Origin: Ilyonectria destructans
Taxonomy: Eukaryota; Ascomycota; Sordariomycetes; Hypocreales; Nectriaceae
Assembly (NCBI GenBank): GCA_020740775.1
Contig: JAHEWK010000008.1
Span: 1,426,001 to 1,490,000, forward strand
Reading direction: 5' to 3'
Length of the DNA: 64,000 bases
Shown here one piece after another: positions 44,297-56,816 of this stretch (position 1 is the stretch's first letter; each line of letters begins with the position of its first letter). A program made the position numbers and the translations under genes. Below the pieces are notes generated by a model. That model made no database searches and was not told the origin of the DNA. It was given only the letters and a program-made list of their open reading frames with translations.

Positions 44297-46946
44297 TCAA
44301 AACATAATCCACTCCACCTCCACCCCTGGACCTCCAATGCACCTGGTCCAGTTGAATGGTCCTCGTCGGTTGCCCATCTGGGCCCCAGGGCTAGGCACCT
44401 CTTCGCCCGTCCACTCGCTCGCCCAGAGCTTCTCCATGACGTCGAGAGCCGCCAAGTTGTTCATGTACCCGGAACGAGACATGATGTCTCGGCACTTGGT
44501 TCGCACAATGTCTTGCTGTAATGAGTTGACACACTCGCAACCTGCCACGAACAGCGGCCAGAGAAGAAACTTCTCAGCCCGGCTTCCCGTCTCCAGGCTG
44601 GTCGCGTAGTAGACCACCTGGCTCACAAGGCCTTGGATGCTCTGGTGGCTGGGTGGTAGAGACGGGCTTACAAGCCGCTCGGTGTAGAGTAGCGCAGCGT
44701 AGCGGAACGCCTCCGATAGTGACTGCAGGTCTCGCAACTGGGCCGTGCTAGGTGACCCTGGCAAGGAGTCTGCAACACGGGCGACATCAAACTGCCACTC
44801 TTGGAGTGCAACACGGGCCTCCTTCCACTCATGCCAAAACGTGGAGCGATCGCCATCGTAATTTGTTGTCGAGCAAGCCCCGGGCGAGAGCATTTCGTTC
44901 TCGCTTAGCGTTGTGCCGAAGCCGTTTCCATCAAATCGAGGGTCGGTGAAGCTACCACAAACGTTACCGGCCTGTTGCCCCTGCATGCCACCCATCGCCA
45001 GGTTGTCCTTGTAGGAATGTCCCAGGGGGGATATGTATGACGGCGACGGCGAGGCGGCGGCTGCACTGCGAGGTCCTGGAGAGGAGGCAATGGTTTGGAC
45101 CGGACGGTTCTGGGAAAGTAGATTCAGTCGGCCTAGCTTGCGGATAGTCTTGAAGAGCTCCCTATCACAACCGACCAGGTTCTCGGCACCAGGGGGTAGG
45201 GGTTCATCGTCTGATACCAGTCCGACAGAGGTGGGGTTGAGCTGAGCCTCTCGGTCGTTGATACTAGCGGAGATGGCATCAAAGTAGGTAAAGAGCGCTT
45301 CCATCCAGGCGGATTCTCCCGAATTGGCGTACTGGCGCGATCTCAAGGCCAGGATCTTATTAACACCAGCAAACTGGGTGTGGAACTTGGCAATGCCAGA
45401 CTCAACCATACGGTAGTGGCACAGCAAAAGAATGGTGGCGAGGACCGAATCGTGGCTAGACTTGTTTGGGTCGTTGAGCTGTTGGTTTAGGAGGTGCACG
45501 GCCATATTGCGGTGCTGATATTCCTCGGCGAGGGACTGGTCGTGGGATTGGGCGTCGGCCATGGCTTCAGCGGCGTGTTTCTCGGCCATCAACTTTTCCG
45601 ACAGTTCCCGGGTATCATGCCCGAGGCTCAACTTCCTCTTCATGCGCAAATTGCACGATGCCAACGCGCAGATGGCATGCTGTAAACTCCGACTATTCCC
45701 AGCCAAATGCAGGACGTGTTCGCGAAACGGGTTTTGAGGGCCGTCGATGAAAACCATTGACGGACACATGACGTTCTCATAATAGTCGATGAAGAAAGGC
45801 ATCTTGGATGTCAGATCTTGGGTTATGTGTATCGACTGGCTCTCTGAAGCGGTTGGCCAATGAGACGGCGCAAAGTCCGAGTAATGCGATTTCACATCCT
45901 CCTCTTGAATAGACGGTGACTGCCACACTCGGGGTGCCGAGTTGTAGCTGGTGCTGTAGGCGTCGACCTCCGGGACGCCTATCAACAAATTAGAACATGT
46001 GGGGTGCACAAGGCGCCTGAAGGAGCTCACTGTAGGTGTCACAGTCGTGAATGAGCTTTTGGCTGAGCTGTGACTCAAAGTCCATGTGAGAATGGATGCT
46101 GGAGCCCGGGTCTGAGGGGGCGTGTACAAGGCTCGGGCACGAAGTCGGAGCCATTGTTCTCGAGTGATCCAAGTAGAGAGAGGAAGGAGGGCTGTGCGGG
46201 CCGGGCGAGCTGTTGCCAGTCGCGTAGTTCTCGTACATGAGAGTCGGGCTATGGCCATAGGGCATGTCGTCTCTGGTGAAGGACTGACTCATCGGAGAGA
46301 GGTAGTCGACTTCGTGGAGAGAGTCGATCGAGGAGGAAAGGTCCTCAGTGACGAGCGGAAGAGGGAACCTGGTAAACTTCGGGGTCGTATCCGGTGAGTG
46401 ACTGAGAATAGGAGAGTAGGCAATACTTCCCCAGCTGCCATGGGGTAAAGGAGGCGTGTTCTCGGGGTGTGACATTGAAAGGTAGTCGTATCCAGCCATG
46501 GGATAGGGAGTTGTGGGCGCCGAGGCAACCTGCGTGACAACGGGAATGTCAATGGGTCGGCGAGACATGGCACCAACATCATCGTGTTCCGCTCCTGGGA
46601 TGGCCACGCTCGAGATGGAGCTGCTCGATCTCGAGCGGGAACCTGACAGCTTCTTGGGCTCACGAGTGACAGGGGGTGCTTTTGCGATGGGCAGAGACAA
46701 GCCGCGAAGCTTGCCACGGCTGGCAACTCCAACTCCCCAGGTCAACTGAGTCTTGTACCCAGAGCACTCACTGCCCACTTCGAGGCATTGAGAGCAGTAC
46801 GGCCGCCGTCGGTCGCACTTGATGTTCTTCTTGGAGCAGGAAAAGCAGTCATCAGAAGCACCACCAGCGGGAGCGCGTCTTCTGCGCTTGCGCACTGCCG
46901 AGGGGTCTTTGACCGCGATGGTCTGCTGTGCCAGAGGTGCCGTCAT
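44297..46946 (-). CDS. Zn(II)2Cys6 regulator with Fungal_trans_2-like domain
   Basis: Two exons (46946-46031 and 45978-44297, a 52-nt GTGAGC...TAG intron) give 865 residues. A basic NLS-like RKRRRRAP precedes a perfect zinc cluster: C34, C37, C44, C51, C54, C61 (DCFSCSKKNIKCDRRRPYC). The following LTWGVGVASRGKLRGLSLPI is highly characteristic of one conserved clade of fungal C6 regulators, sometimes annotated moc3-like. The middle is Ser/Pro-rich and disordered (about 80-300). From about 330 onward is an all-helical region (FFIDYYENVMCPSMVFIDG, LACHYRMVESG-like stretches) matching the Fungal_trans_2 family. The start at MTAPLAQQ was chosen over a Met 15 codons upstream because the family begins nearby. 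Target genes unknown. A long pyrimidine-rich 5' region suggests complex regulation. Confidence 0.86.
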
Positions 46947-49200
46947 TGTGAACGGTCTTGTGGGTGTTGAGTTTGGTTTGTAGAGGAGCAATGGTCGATG
47001 GCGAGTTCAAGGTCCGTTGGGGCTAGACTGGCAAATCTCGACATACGAATAGAAGCAGTTGTTGTAGAAGACAAGACAGTTTGTGATGTTGAGTATGTAA
47101 CGGGGTAGTATCCTGCCAAGATGTGGAGAGAGAGATCAAGGATTCTCGTGGGGCTAGGAGTGGGAGTGTTGGTCGTTAAGAGTGGAAGAGATGGAAACGG
47201 CACACGAGGCATGTATATTGAGCAGGGCATTTACATGTAAGTGGCGTCGGGGGCGTGGTGTGAAAGAAGGACGTAAAGATGAAGAAGAACGGATAGAGGT
47301 TGTAGCAGAAGCTGAAGGGAGTGTCTGGGTTTGGACCAGTACTTGAGACCCTGAAGCCGGCAGGGGTAGGATGGGGGTGATGTGGGATGCGGGCGTGCGC
47401 GCCTTGGCCAACTGTGTGGGAGAAGAACGAGGAGGGAGAGACGGAGAGAGGAGGGAGATGCAGGTGAAGCCGAGTGGAGTGGTGGAGTGCAGTGGAGGCG
47501 ATATCTAAGTAGGGACGAGATGGACGCCTTGGTTGGAGCAGGATGGGATGGGACGGGACAGGACAGGACAAGACGAAGCCGGTACATGATAGGACGGGAT
47601 AGGATGGAATAAGAATGGGGGAGGGGGGGAGGGTGCTGGCGCTGGCGTTGGCATCATCCATCCCCAGCCTGTTGCGTTGCGTTGCGAGGATGAACTGGGA
47701 AGATCAGCGGGGCATATCGGCCGAGGTCAGCCTGGCCGGGCCTCCCCTGGGTGGTAGCAGCGATGTGGTATCTTAGTATCTTATTATCTGAGTACCTCTA
47801 GCCCAGGCCCAGGCAATGGCGCTGGCGCTGGTACTGAGATTGGGGCGGCGGCGGCAGCGGCGTGGGTGCCATGGCGGCCATGGTTGATGGCGACAAATAC
47901 GGATGAGCGATGGCCTCGGCGACGATGGGGAGACTCTCGATGGGTGGAGGTAGAGGTGGAGGGGTGGGAAAGCGGACAGCCGTGGATGGGAAGGAAGGGG
48001 GGCGGGATCGCGGATGGAGGTGTGGATGGTGTGGTGGACGGACGGGAGCGAGGGTACGTACCTCCGGTGGTGGAAGGAGCTGCTGCAGCAGGGACTGGAC
48101 GATGCAGCAAGGACGCTGCAGTGATGCTGCAGGCATGTGCGGCAAGGACCCAGTCCGAGCAGGTACCTACAGCGCCGCCTGCGAGCCCAGAGGGCCCCTG
48201 TACCTTGGGGTAGCTGGTGCCGCCAGGGGTGGCTTCGGGGCCCCTAGAGGCGGTGGTTAGGGGACCCCGGCTAAGGCGCTCTGAGGAGCTAGTGGCCGCC
48301 CGGTACATGATGTAGCGGCGCCGCCGTCGATGGAGAACGTTGTGCCGTCGCTGCTCCGGGCCTCGTAGCTTTACCCTCAACTCGATCCATATCTTGCGAG
48401 CACTATCTGGCTGGATGGGGGTCGTTGGTCCTAGCAGCTGGACCTGAGGGATGCACGTCCGCCTGGGGCTGGTACCGAACATATCGCCGGGTGCCCCTTG
48501 GACATGGGTGTGGGCAGCAGTGCACAGCAAGCAGTGGTGGTGCCCGGTGGTGGTGCCCAGTGGTGGTGCACAGCAGTGGTGGAGGTAGGTTAGCGACCTG
48601 GCATGGAGCCGGACATATCCAATTCCCCCCCTCACCTCACCCTGTCCTCGTCTTCGGGGTGTTTTCCATACCTTGTGCTCCGGCGTCTGAAGATTCACTC
48701 GCTGCCATGCATCCCGCTCCAATCGCCCATGAAACCACACTCTTTTCCTCCGAGTTTTGGGGGCCGGATCGGGGGCTGGTTCTAGGAAGGGAATAGGGCG
48801 CCAAGTCGGGGACGATACTCAAGGGGATGGGTGATAAATGAGATGAGATGCACGAACTGACAAGGGGGGTGGACCAGGGCACAGGGGGGGTCAAGGTGAC
48901 GATGAACTGGAGGACAAAGGAACTAGCCGACGGGAATTTCGGGTCCCTTGAGACGCCGTTTCGCCCCAGCTCCAGCTGCTCGCTCTCGCGGTCTCTAGTC
49001 TCCGTCTCAGTAATCAGTTCTCTTTTCCTCGTGCCTTGCCTTGCCTTGCCTTACCTTACGCTTGGCAAGTCCTTGGCTTTCTGACAATCCCACCTTCGCA
49101 ACAACCCAAGGCCGCTTGGAAACTGACTGCCAACCACACCATACACTAATAAGGCAAGATAAGCCTGCCACTAAGCCAGGTACCGTCTCACCTGCTACGT
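46947..49200. promoter_or_regulatory. Long upstream region of the C6 regulator
   Basis: About 2.2 kb with purine/pyrimidine-biased tracts (GGGAGGGA and CTCTCTC types) typical of long fungal promoter/leader regions. It includes a CTGCAG-rich cluster at about 48075-48135, GTGGTGGTGCCCA-type tandem units at 48530-48590 and TTGCC(T) repeats at 49040-49060. Frames up to 318 codons are low-complexity and unsupported. Confidence 0.5.
48530..48590. repeat. Short GTGGTGGTGC-type minisatellite
   Basis: Three imperfect copies of a GTGGTGGTGCCCRG unit (about 16 bp period), the last decayed to GTGGTGGTGCACAGCAG. Located in the long upstream region of the C6 regulator. Confidence 0.5.
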
Positions 49201-52200
49201 AGACGGCGGACGCCATGGAAGGCCATTGGAAACGGTAGAAAGAGAGGTTTTTTTTTTCTCTCTCTTCTTGCCGCGCTCCATAGCCAGCTGTTCGCATCTT
49301 GTGGCGTGGACCCGGAAACGCCGAAGGATGGCGGTCGTAGTGCAGCCGCTTGTATCCGAACCTAATTCAACGTCACTTCTTCCAACGGTCCAGTCCTGTC
49401 GATTTCATCCACGCATCGGCAAGATAAGCCCCTTGCCGCTCTGCGCTGTCTATCTGGAGATTTTTTCTTGCGTTTCTCGTACCGCAGCTAATCGAGCCAG
49501 CATCGTGTCCGTAGCCACAGCACCATTTGCAGCAACCGGCAGCAAGGGCCCACTGGATGATACCAGACGCAGGCATGCCAAAAGCCGCCGGGTGCACCTT
49601 AAATCATCCGCTGCGTCGCTCATAGGCGCTAAAGCGATCCACTCACAGGGCCTCCTACTACGTGCTAAGGTGCGCAACTCCGGTCCTTTTGCAAAAGCCC
49701 ACCTCACCTCACCAACACAACCCACCTTGGGCAGTTGGGCTACCAATCTACGGCAATCATCACCAGCACAACTTGTTACACCTACCAAGTTGTGGGCTTC
49801 GGTTCCAGCACGAACTCCACTTCCGATTAACACTGTCCAGTGTATTGCCCTCTCTCGAGACACTGCCCTCACCACCTGTCTTCCCCTCCTTCCTCCCTCT
49901 CACTTAGCCGTGGCTTGCTAGGTTCTCGCCTCCTCCTCAGCTAATGCGGATGGCTGCGATGTCTCCCGGTTCCCATTTTTGTCAAACATAGAGGCCGCAT
50001 TGGGCCAAACTAGGTCGCCCCTTTGAAATCTCGGTATGAGCTCGTCATCCATCAGGCAATGGCGCCGCCACAGGAAAACCCTTCACAGGTGGTGGTGGCT
50101 AATGTGAAAGACCGGTGGGAGGCAAGATGGATCGTCAGGTCCCGGCCCGTCCTCCACTAGACTTCTCGGTGTCCATACCGACCTGCCGGGCTGGACTGGT
50201 GACAGTCTGGTTACGTTACCGGTCTGATCTCTGTGGAACCATGGAACCAACCAATGCACACCGGAGCGCCGGATTAGATTCAGCTTCAGCGACCATGCGC
50301 TCTCGTCGACGCAACACACCTCCGATGAGGACACCCCGGAGAAGCTCGTCCTTTCCGCCGAACAGCCATGGCCGGCACGGGAGACATCTGGCCATATGGG
50401 CTCACGCCATGATCATGGCAAAAAGGATCGCGGCAATGTTCACGGACACAGCGGCACCAACGGACGCCGGGCAAATGCCAACCCTGTGTAAACGAACACG
50501 GTGAGTGCACCATCGCTCCTCGGCGGGCCCTTTAGTAGCTTCCAGCGGCTCTCAACGGCTCCCACTGGCCTGGTAGGCCCGTAGTGGACTCATAGCGGGC
50601 GCCTCTCGCTGTCCCTCACCCGGCTTGTGTCCACCCCAGAAGCTTGCTCTGCCTCGGGTCCACAGGGGCGGGGTCATGGTGGACATCCTGGCGCAACTGG
50701 CGTCCTTTATGACCTTCCATGCATCCTTCCACCAGTCTTCGCCGCCCAGGCGCTAGTCGTATCTGCTCTAGTTGCTGACTACTCCAAGTACGTACTCCCT
50801 AGCGCCTTTGTCCACCCTCCTCATCGGCCGCTTCCCCACTCCACCTCACAACGTATCCTAGCAATCTTGCTTGGCTCATCGCCTCCCAGGATCGTCGGTC
50901 CACTTACATCATTCATGGACTCACAGCTTGCTCTCTCCAGCTTCTGGGGATCGCACTCCCACCGAATACAAGGACGTGCACGAGTGGGCGGGAGTCCAGA
51001 CGCACGATAGCACAGGACCACGGGAGACAGGAACACGCACGTTCACGCCGGATGAATGGGAACATTTGTTCGCTTCCAGAGGGCAAAGGGCACCACCCCA
51101 AAGACGGCGGGTGATAGTAGAGAGGAGCCAATCGCGCACGCGTGGATCTAGTTGACCAGTGTCGCAGCGTTAGGGCTTCACGTCAACGCCGCAGGCGAGG
51201 GAGCGAGGGCTGTGCCACACTGGATCGGAGCCACGATTGTCCAACGGGATTGAAGATCATGGGAGCCCGACTCAATCCTTTCAACCTTCAGCGCGTTCTG
51301 CCCGTGTGGCTATTTGGGGCGACGTGCTGTACGACACCCAGTGACACTCGCCCTGCACGCCACACGCACACGCCGCTCTCGTCATCTGAGCACTCACCTT
51401 GCAGCCATCACATTCAACGCCATCCACTCAGAATGACAGTCCTTGCCACACTTCCTATCTCAACCAAGCAGGCCCCTCCGGGAGCTGGCCGCCCGGCTCA
51501 TGTCACCCCATCACCGGAACTTCTTGTTCTCCAGCCGCCAACCCTTGCCAACACACCCGTGAGGGGCTGATGAGGGGCTGCCTGCGTTCGCTGCGAAGAG
51601 CCGCTCATGTCCGGGAAGTGCGCTGCCCACCACTCAACGACGCCTTCCTGCAGCCATCGTGCATTGGCATGTCAGCCTTCCCCGACTTTACCCATCCTTC
51701 ATCTATCGGCTTGACAGCCACCTTTCTAGAACTTTGGCACCCCTGGCAGGCATCCAAGGCCCTGTTGGTTCGTTGGCCCAATCGCGGATCATGAACGCTG
51801 CCGCCGGCGCTCCTGCTAGTGGTTGCGGTGGCCCTGATGAGAGGAACGCGCCAACGCCATTACGTGGTGACTGTCGTTTTCCACACAGCTTCTTTTTCTC
51901 CCGCCATCGCATCGACACTTGCCAGTGAGACGGCATCTAACCGCGCCGGCCACCGATCTGCTAATGCTACGTAACCGCGCTCTGATTTCCCACTGTGCTG
52001 GTGTCGGTTGGTTCCCTACGCACATCCGCGGCAGACATCTTCTGTTGCTCACCTCCGGCCTTGTCAAGGTAAAATCCTTGTCCGCTCTGTAGTCGTTGAA
52101 TCTACCTTACCTCCAGCTCCGTACGGGCGGTCCCGATATCACGAAAGGGTCAACCCCGTTGCTGATGCCAGACTCGTATTGGCAGTGATCGCCCGAGGCA

Positions 52201-55200
52201 GATCCCGTCAACCACCTGTGAGCCGCAGAATCCCATCGGTGAGCGCGAGACTGCCGATCCTGCGCTCAAGGATGGGAAGGATCCCAGCTTAGTACGTATG
52301 TCAAGGCAGCACTTCTCCCAGAGTTCATTACTGGAGATAGCTAACCAGGCGACCCCATGAAACACGCCAGTTAGAACCACTCGCAGTGGGGGTCGTCCTC
52401 TTGGCCTGCGTCTGTTGATGTGAGTGAAGGATTACAGACGCTATTGCTGACCCCGGTAGTCCTCGGCTTGTGATACTTGCCCTCACATGAGCTTCCAGTC
52501 CTCTCGTCAGCTGGGGGATGGAGGGCTTGGAGACTGGCACCTTATCAATGCCCCTGAGACCATCCACAGTGCTTGGGGTTGTCCCCGCTTCGATTCAAGG
52601 TTAGGTTCGCTTGCCTCAGACGAACCAGCTGGGCGGTTCTCATTCGCGGCCAGTCCATGATGGAAGGCCATGAGACGAAGCATGCACAGGCACACGAGAA
52701 CCCTACCACCAACCCCCCCGGTAGTTTCCAACAGGGACGCTGCAGAACACCGTGCTATCTTCGCTGTCCCCTGGAAACCCTCTCGATTGGGACCGGCTGC
52801 AAGGCGTACCAATCAGATCAGCGTTGCTTTGTGACTGATGCAGCATGTTAACTGTAAGCACTCTCAGTGATTAACAGCAAACAAAGTGGTTGTCCAATGC
52901 CGCGACTCAAAAACGAGTACCGGTGCATCTCACTTGCTGCAAACGAGTCTTCCCCTCACCACACAACCTTGCCTCCGAACATCCTGGCAAGAGCCGGCTT
53001 GCTGCGGGGACGACGAGGGTTGTAGTGGCATTCCAAGCCATTCGACGACTAGGGCCTGGGCACAGACGCTAGGCGATGAATCGTGCGTTAGAAGGACCGA
53101 ACGATGCTGCATGGAAGCCGGGCCCAAGGTCTAAGCCTCGTACATTGCAAAAAGCCCTGCCACTCAACAAGGGTTGTCACTCTCCCTACCAATCAACTTA
53201 TCCCGCCGCAAACGTCGCTTCATTGACCGCCGTAGAAGTGGCCAAACAACCAACACCACTGATACTGCTGGCCTTGGCTTTTCTGGTGTAATGGAGAAAC
53301 CCCAGATAAACCCGCTTTGGCTGGAAACTAGCATTCACAATCCACCGCGGTCAAGGATAACGGTGGAGCCAGACCTTTCCGAAGAACCGCCTTCGGATAT
53401 GAGGAAACACCTAGTTAACCAGATGCTGCTTCCGTCCGGGAGCAAGTATCCTTGACCATGGAAACGTTCAGTCGAGCCGCCCATTTTCCATTGCGGGGGA
53501 CTCCGAATGGCTCGGCAGGCTCCACAAACACTGACCACATCCGAAATCCCGTCGACGTCCCCAACGGGCCGCGGTGGCTTCGGCATCACGATCTGGGCAA
53601 GAGACCTTCACCGACAGGGGCGGAAATTTTGCTCCCACTGGGGCCTCCCACTAATCAAGCGCCGGAGGCAACTACATCAAGTCGCCGAAGCAATGGCTCA
53701 AACGGCGCAATACGCGGAGCGAAGTGCAGGACTTGATACCTCTAGTTTTGATCCCCGTTATCCCGATAACTTTACCATCCTCGGCTTGCGAAAATCGACC
53801 TGTTCTCGCAGTTCACAAGCAGGCCCTGCTCCAAATGCCATTGCCCCTCACCGTTCCTTCATCCGGTCCACCCCAGGACGGAGGCAAATGTTACGTTGCT
53901 GTCATAAACGAGGGCTGGGCGAATCAGAGGCTAAGGGGCGAGGGCGCTCCCCACGAATTATTACCTGTGTATCGCTCGCCTCGGTCAAAACCCCGGCGTC
54001 TAGCGGGCGACAAGCCCTTGGCTACAGTCAAAGTGGATTGAATATCTGAGGTCTGCGGGTTCACGATCACAAAGGCGGTTCGTATTCCTTTCACCACTCT
54101 CCGCAATTGTGTCGTCATCTTTGATGCGCTGCCATGTCCCAATACTGAAGGCTTGAATCAACACGGAATCTGTACGGCAAAACACGAGATATAAAACATC
54201 AGCTCAGCGCTTAGCCACTATCAGGAGATTTATCGGGTAGTAAAGGCTTCCGCTACCTCGGAATTATGAGCGTCGGAAAGGCTAATTTGCATTGGGAGAC
54301 GGCTTCTCAGCTCCAGTACAGCCAGGTTTCCCCGCAAACCTGGTCGCCACTTACAGGCATTTCATGCCCATTTCAACAAACTCGACTTCACGTGCCAAAC
54401 CTAGCATTTCAAGACGTAATAGAATCGTCCTTTTGACTAATGAGTTCGACCAGGGGCACTTCACGACATGGCCATGAATCCCTTAGTCTCAATTCCCCAG
54501 ACACTTGGCAAACGCCGGCAGCGACGGTTGTGGTGCCGAACCTGCTGCCGCCAGTCCCGCCATCTGGGGAGTTGAAGCCGTCATGGTCAAATTGGATACG
54601 CCCACGCCACGTAGCTGCCGTCACGAAGTTGACTTGATTAGACTGGCAGGCTTGAAGCGTACTAGGACGAATCGGTTGGTTCTATGGCGTCGGTGCCCAA
54701 CCATTATTGTTCTGCACTGCCACATGTCATCAGAGAGTCCGCTTCTCATGACAGCATTAAAGCCATCAGGAGACCTATCTGAATGAAACTGCAGAGTCGC
54801 ATTCACTCAGCCGTTTCCCCGTTTTCAGGGACGTTGAACCCTTCTCGCATGGGCTTGTCCTCTTCTAGCAAAAGTCCCAGGTTCTTTGTCGAAAGTACGG
54901 TAGCATCTAGATATGGGACGCACTAATGACACCATGATGCGGTGATCTTCCCATGACAAACCTCTTCCTCCATCAGCCAGACGATTCTCCACCAAGTTAT
55001 GTTGAGGATCCGGGGATCCCCACTCCCCGCATTCTTTGCCCCTTTACTCCACGGAAATGAGGCAAGGCTGGAGGAGGGCGGCCTTGAGAAGCTTGGTCTG
55101 GGGTTAGTCACTGCCAACTGACTGATTTGGATATTGATGTGTCATGGCTTGTCGCGAGGTACAAGTGTGCCCCTGCGTCACTTCGCCAGACCCAACATGC

Positions 55201-56060
55201 AGGAACCGAGGTCTTATCTTCCAACAGACCGCTATACTCGAAGTACCTTCCGTTCCTAGCATGAAAGCGCCTTGATGTGTGATTTACCACCGTTGCAGGG
55301 TTTGCTGCAGCTCATCGGGATCGGATGGATGGGGGGCGGAAGTCGGCCACAAAGCCTATCTTGAAATGTCGATCCCTCCCACCTTGGCAACCGAATGTGG
55401 AGTCCCACTCGATCAAAAGATCCCTTACGGCGAGCACAATCACTTATCTGTGAGGCGGCAGAGGCCGACAGAAGAACCAGACAAGCTTTTCTAGGCCAGG
55501 TGCATCAGGGACACGCGGGGCAAGCCGTGCGATACCTGACGCGTCGATCATGTAATAGCGCAGGGCGGGCTAGCCCAAAAGTAGGTGATGAGCCGCAGGA
55601 CACCACCTCGGGCGGCAGATGTCTAGAATACTTTCCTGTGAAGACGATCGCTGCTGTCCGCCGGGGTGACATTGCATCTTCAAGAATCTGGGGAAGTGGG
55701 CTCCCTCGGCGTTATCATAACGGAAGACTTCCGCTCCCACAGGCCGATGTGGCTTCCAAAGTTGCGTGAGGCTATTGCCAAGTTCCATACCAGCTGAGTT
55801 TGGCAGGTACTGAGATATTAGTTGTCACCGCTGCCCCTAACACCCCAAGTTGACATCGGATGATAAGGGATGAATTAGCTCAGGAGGGACATGATGCGGT
55901 TCCATGGCCTCAGCTGAGACCGGTAAGTGTGCCAGGTGCCGGCCCCTCATGACAAGGAATGAAACCGTAGCCACACGTTCGAGAAGGAGTCTTGGGACTA
56001 ACGGGACTTATCCAAGAGTAGTATTCTTGATTCGGTAAGTTGTTAGGCCTAGAACCTTTT
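49201..56060. other. Gene-free stretch of about 7 kb with balanced base composition
   Basis: No ORF here resembles a known family and none exceeds about 230 codons. The longest, at 49226-49921, has no recognisable domain. Neither strand shows continuous splicable coding segments. Composition is not AT-rich, and CA/TG dinucleotides are plentiful, so the region does not look repeat-induced-mutated. I see no LTR, transposase or reverse transcriptase motif, and no tandem array. It could be an old relic, a non-coding RNA source or simply unselected DNA. Confidence 0.45.
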
Positions 56061-56132
56061 GTCCTGATATTCAGGACGGGCCATAGGGTAGGCCCGTTTC
56101 GTATCCCCAGCTGGTTAGGGGGTCCCTAAACC
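56061..56132. other. Cluster of three adjacent hairpins
   Basis: Three stems in 72 bases: GTCCTGA-N3-TCAGGAC (56061-56077), ACGGGCC-N8-GGCCCGT (56076-56097), and GGTTAGGG with CCCTAAACC (56113-56132, one bulge). CCAGCTGG lies at 56107-56114. The first two share two bases, so they would stack or compete. No ORF spans the cluster. It could be the end of a small mobile element or a structured RNA. Confidence 0.55.
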
Positions 56133-56816
56133 GCCTCCCAGCCGCGTTTAAAAAGAGTATAGCTTTTGATGTAGGAAGAGAGGATGTAGGCTCTTTTGTC
56201 TTGCCTATTTTTGGGCAGACTTTGAATCATGGATGGCGCTGCAATGTTTATGTGGATAGTGGTTGGATTATTTGCACTCGAACTTAGAAACCATGAGGGC
56301 AATTATGCATCTTTTTAGCATTCACCACAACCGGAAGATGTGTAACAATATTCAAGACTCATGTGTGCTAGTTAATTTAAACGCCTGTTTCTTAGATGTC
56401 TTCAATATTTGTTCCTGTTATGATGACGCGCCAATACCGCATTAGCTGGGGTATTTTCCTGGTTGTCAGCAAAACTCCACGCATACTTCGCGGTCATACT
56501 CTCCCCAACTTCGTAGGTATCCGACTCGACTACACCTACCCCTTACGAGTTTTCTTGGTTTCCCGTACCTTGCCATTGATCCAACATAACACGTTGGTTT
56601 ATGACATGTCAGGAGGCTTTACAGATCTGCCCCATATTTTGTACATCGATGATCCTGGGTTTCACATACGTAAAATGTGTCGGTTGACTGCACGTGCTGG
56701 GACTGTGCTGGGACTGAAGCAAGAAACCTGGGAGATGCTTATACGAGCTGCAAGTAATTACCATCAGCCTTATGAGCGGATCTTTGAGATATATGGTAAT
56801 GATCTGACGGCGGAAA

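Noticed and set aside
47784..48740. 318-codon minus-strand frame upstream of the C6 regulator.
   Set aside because: Proline/serine/threonine-rich low complexity over a GC-biased tract. No supporting motif, and it lies in a leader-like region.
49226..49921. 231-codon frame at the start of the gene-free stretch.
   Set aside because: No recognisable motif, and composition shows no codon bias like the neighbouring genes. Kept only as part of the region note.
49201..56060. Idea that this stretch is a RIP-inactivated transposon or centromere.
   Set aside because: It is not AT-rich, and CA/TG dinucleotides remain common, unlike RIP-affected or centromeric fungal DNA.
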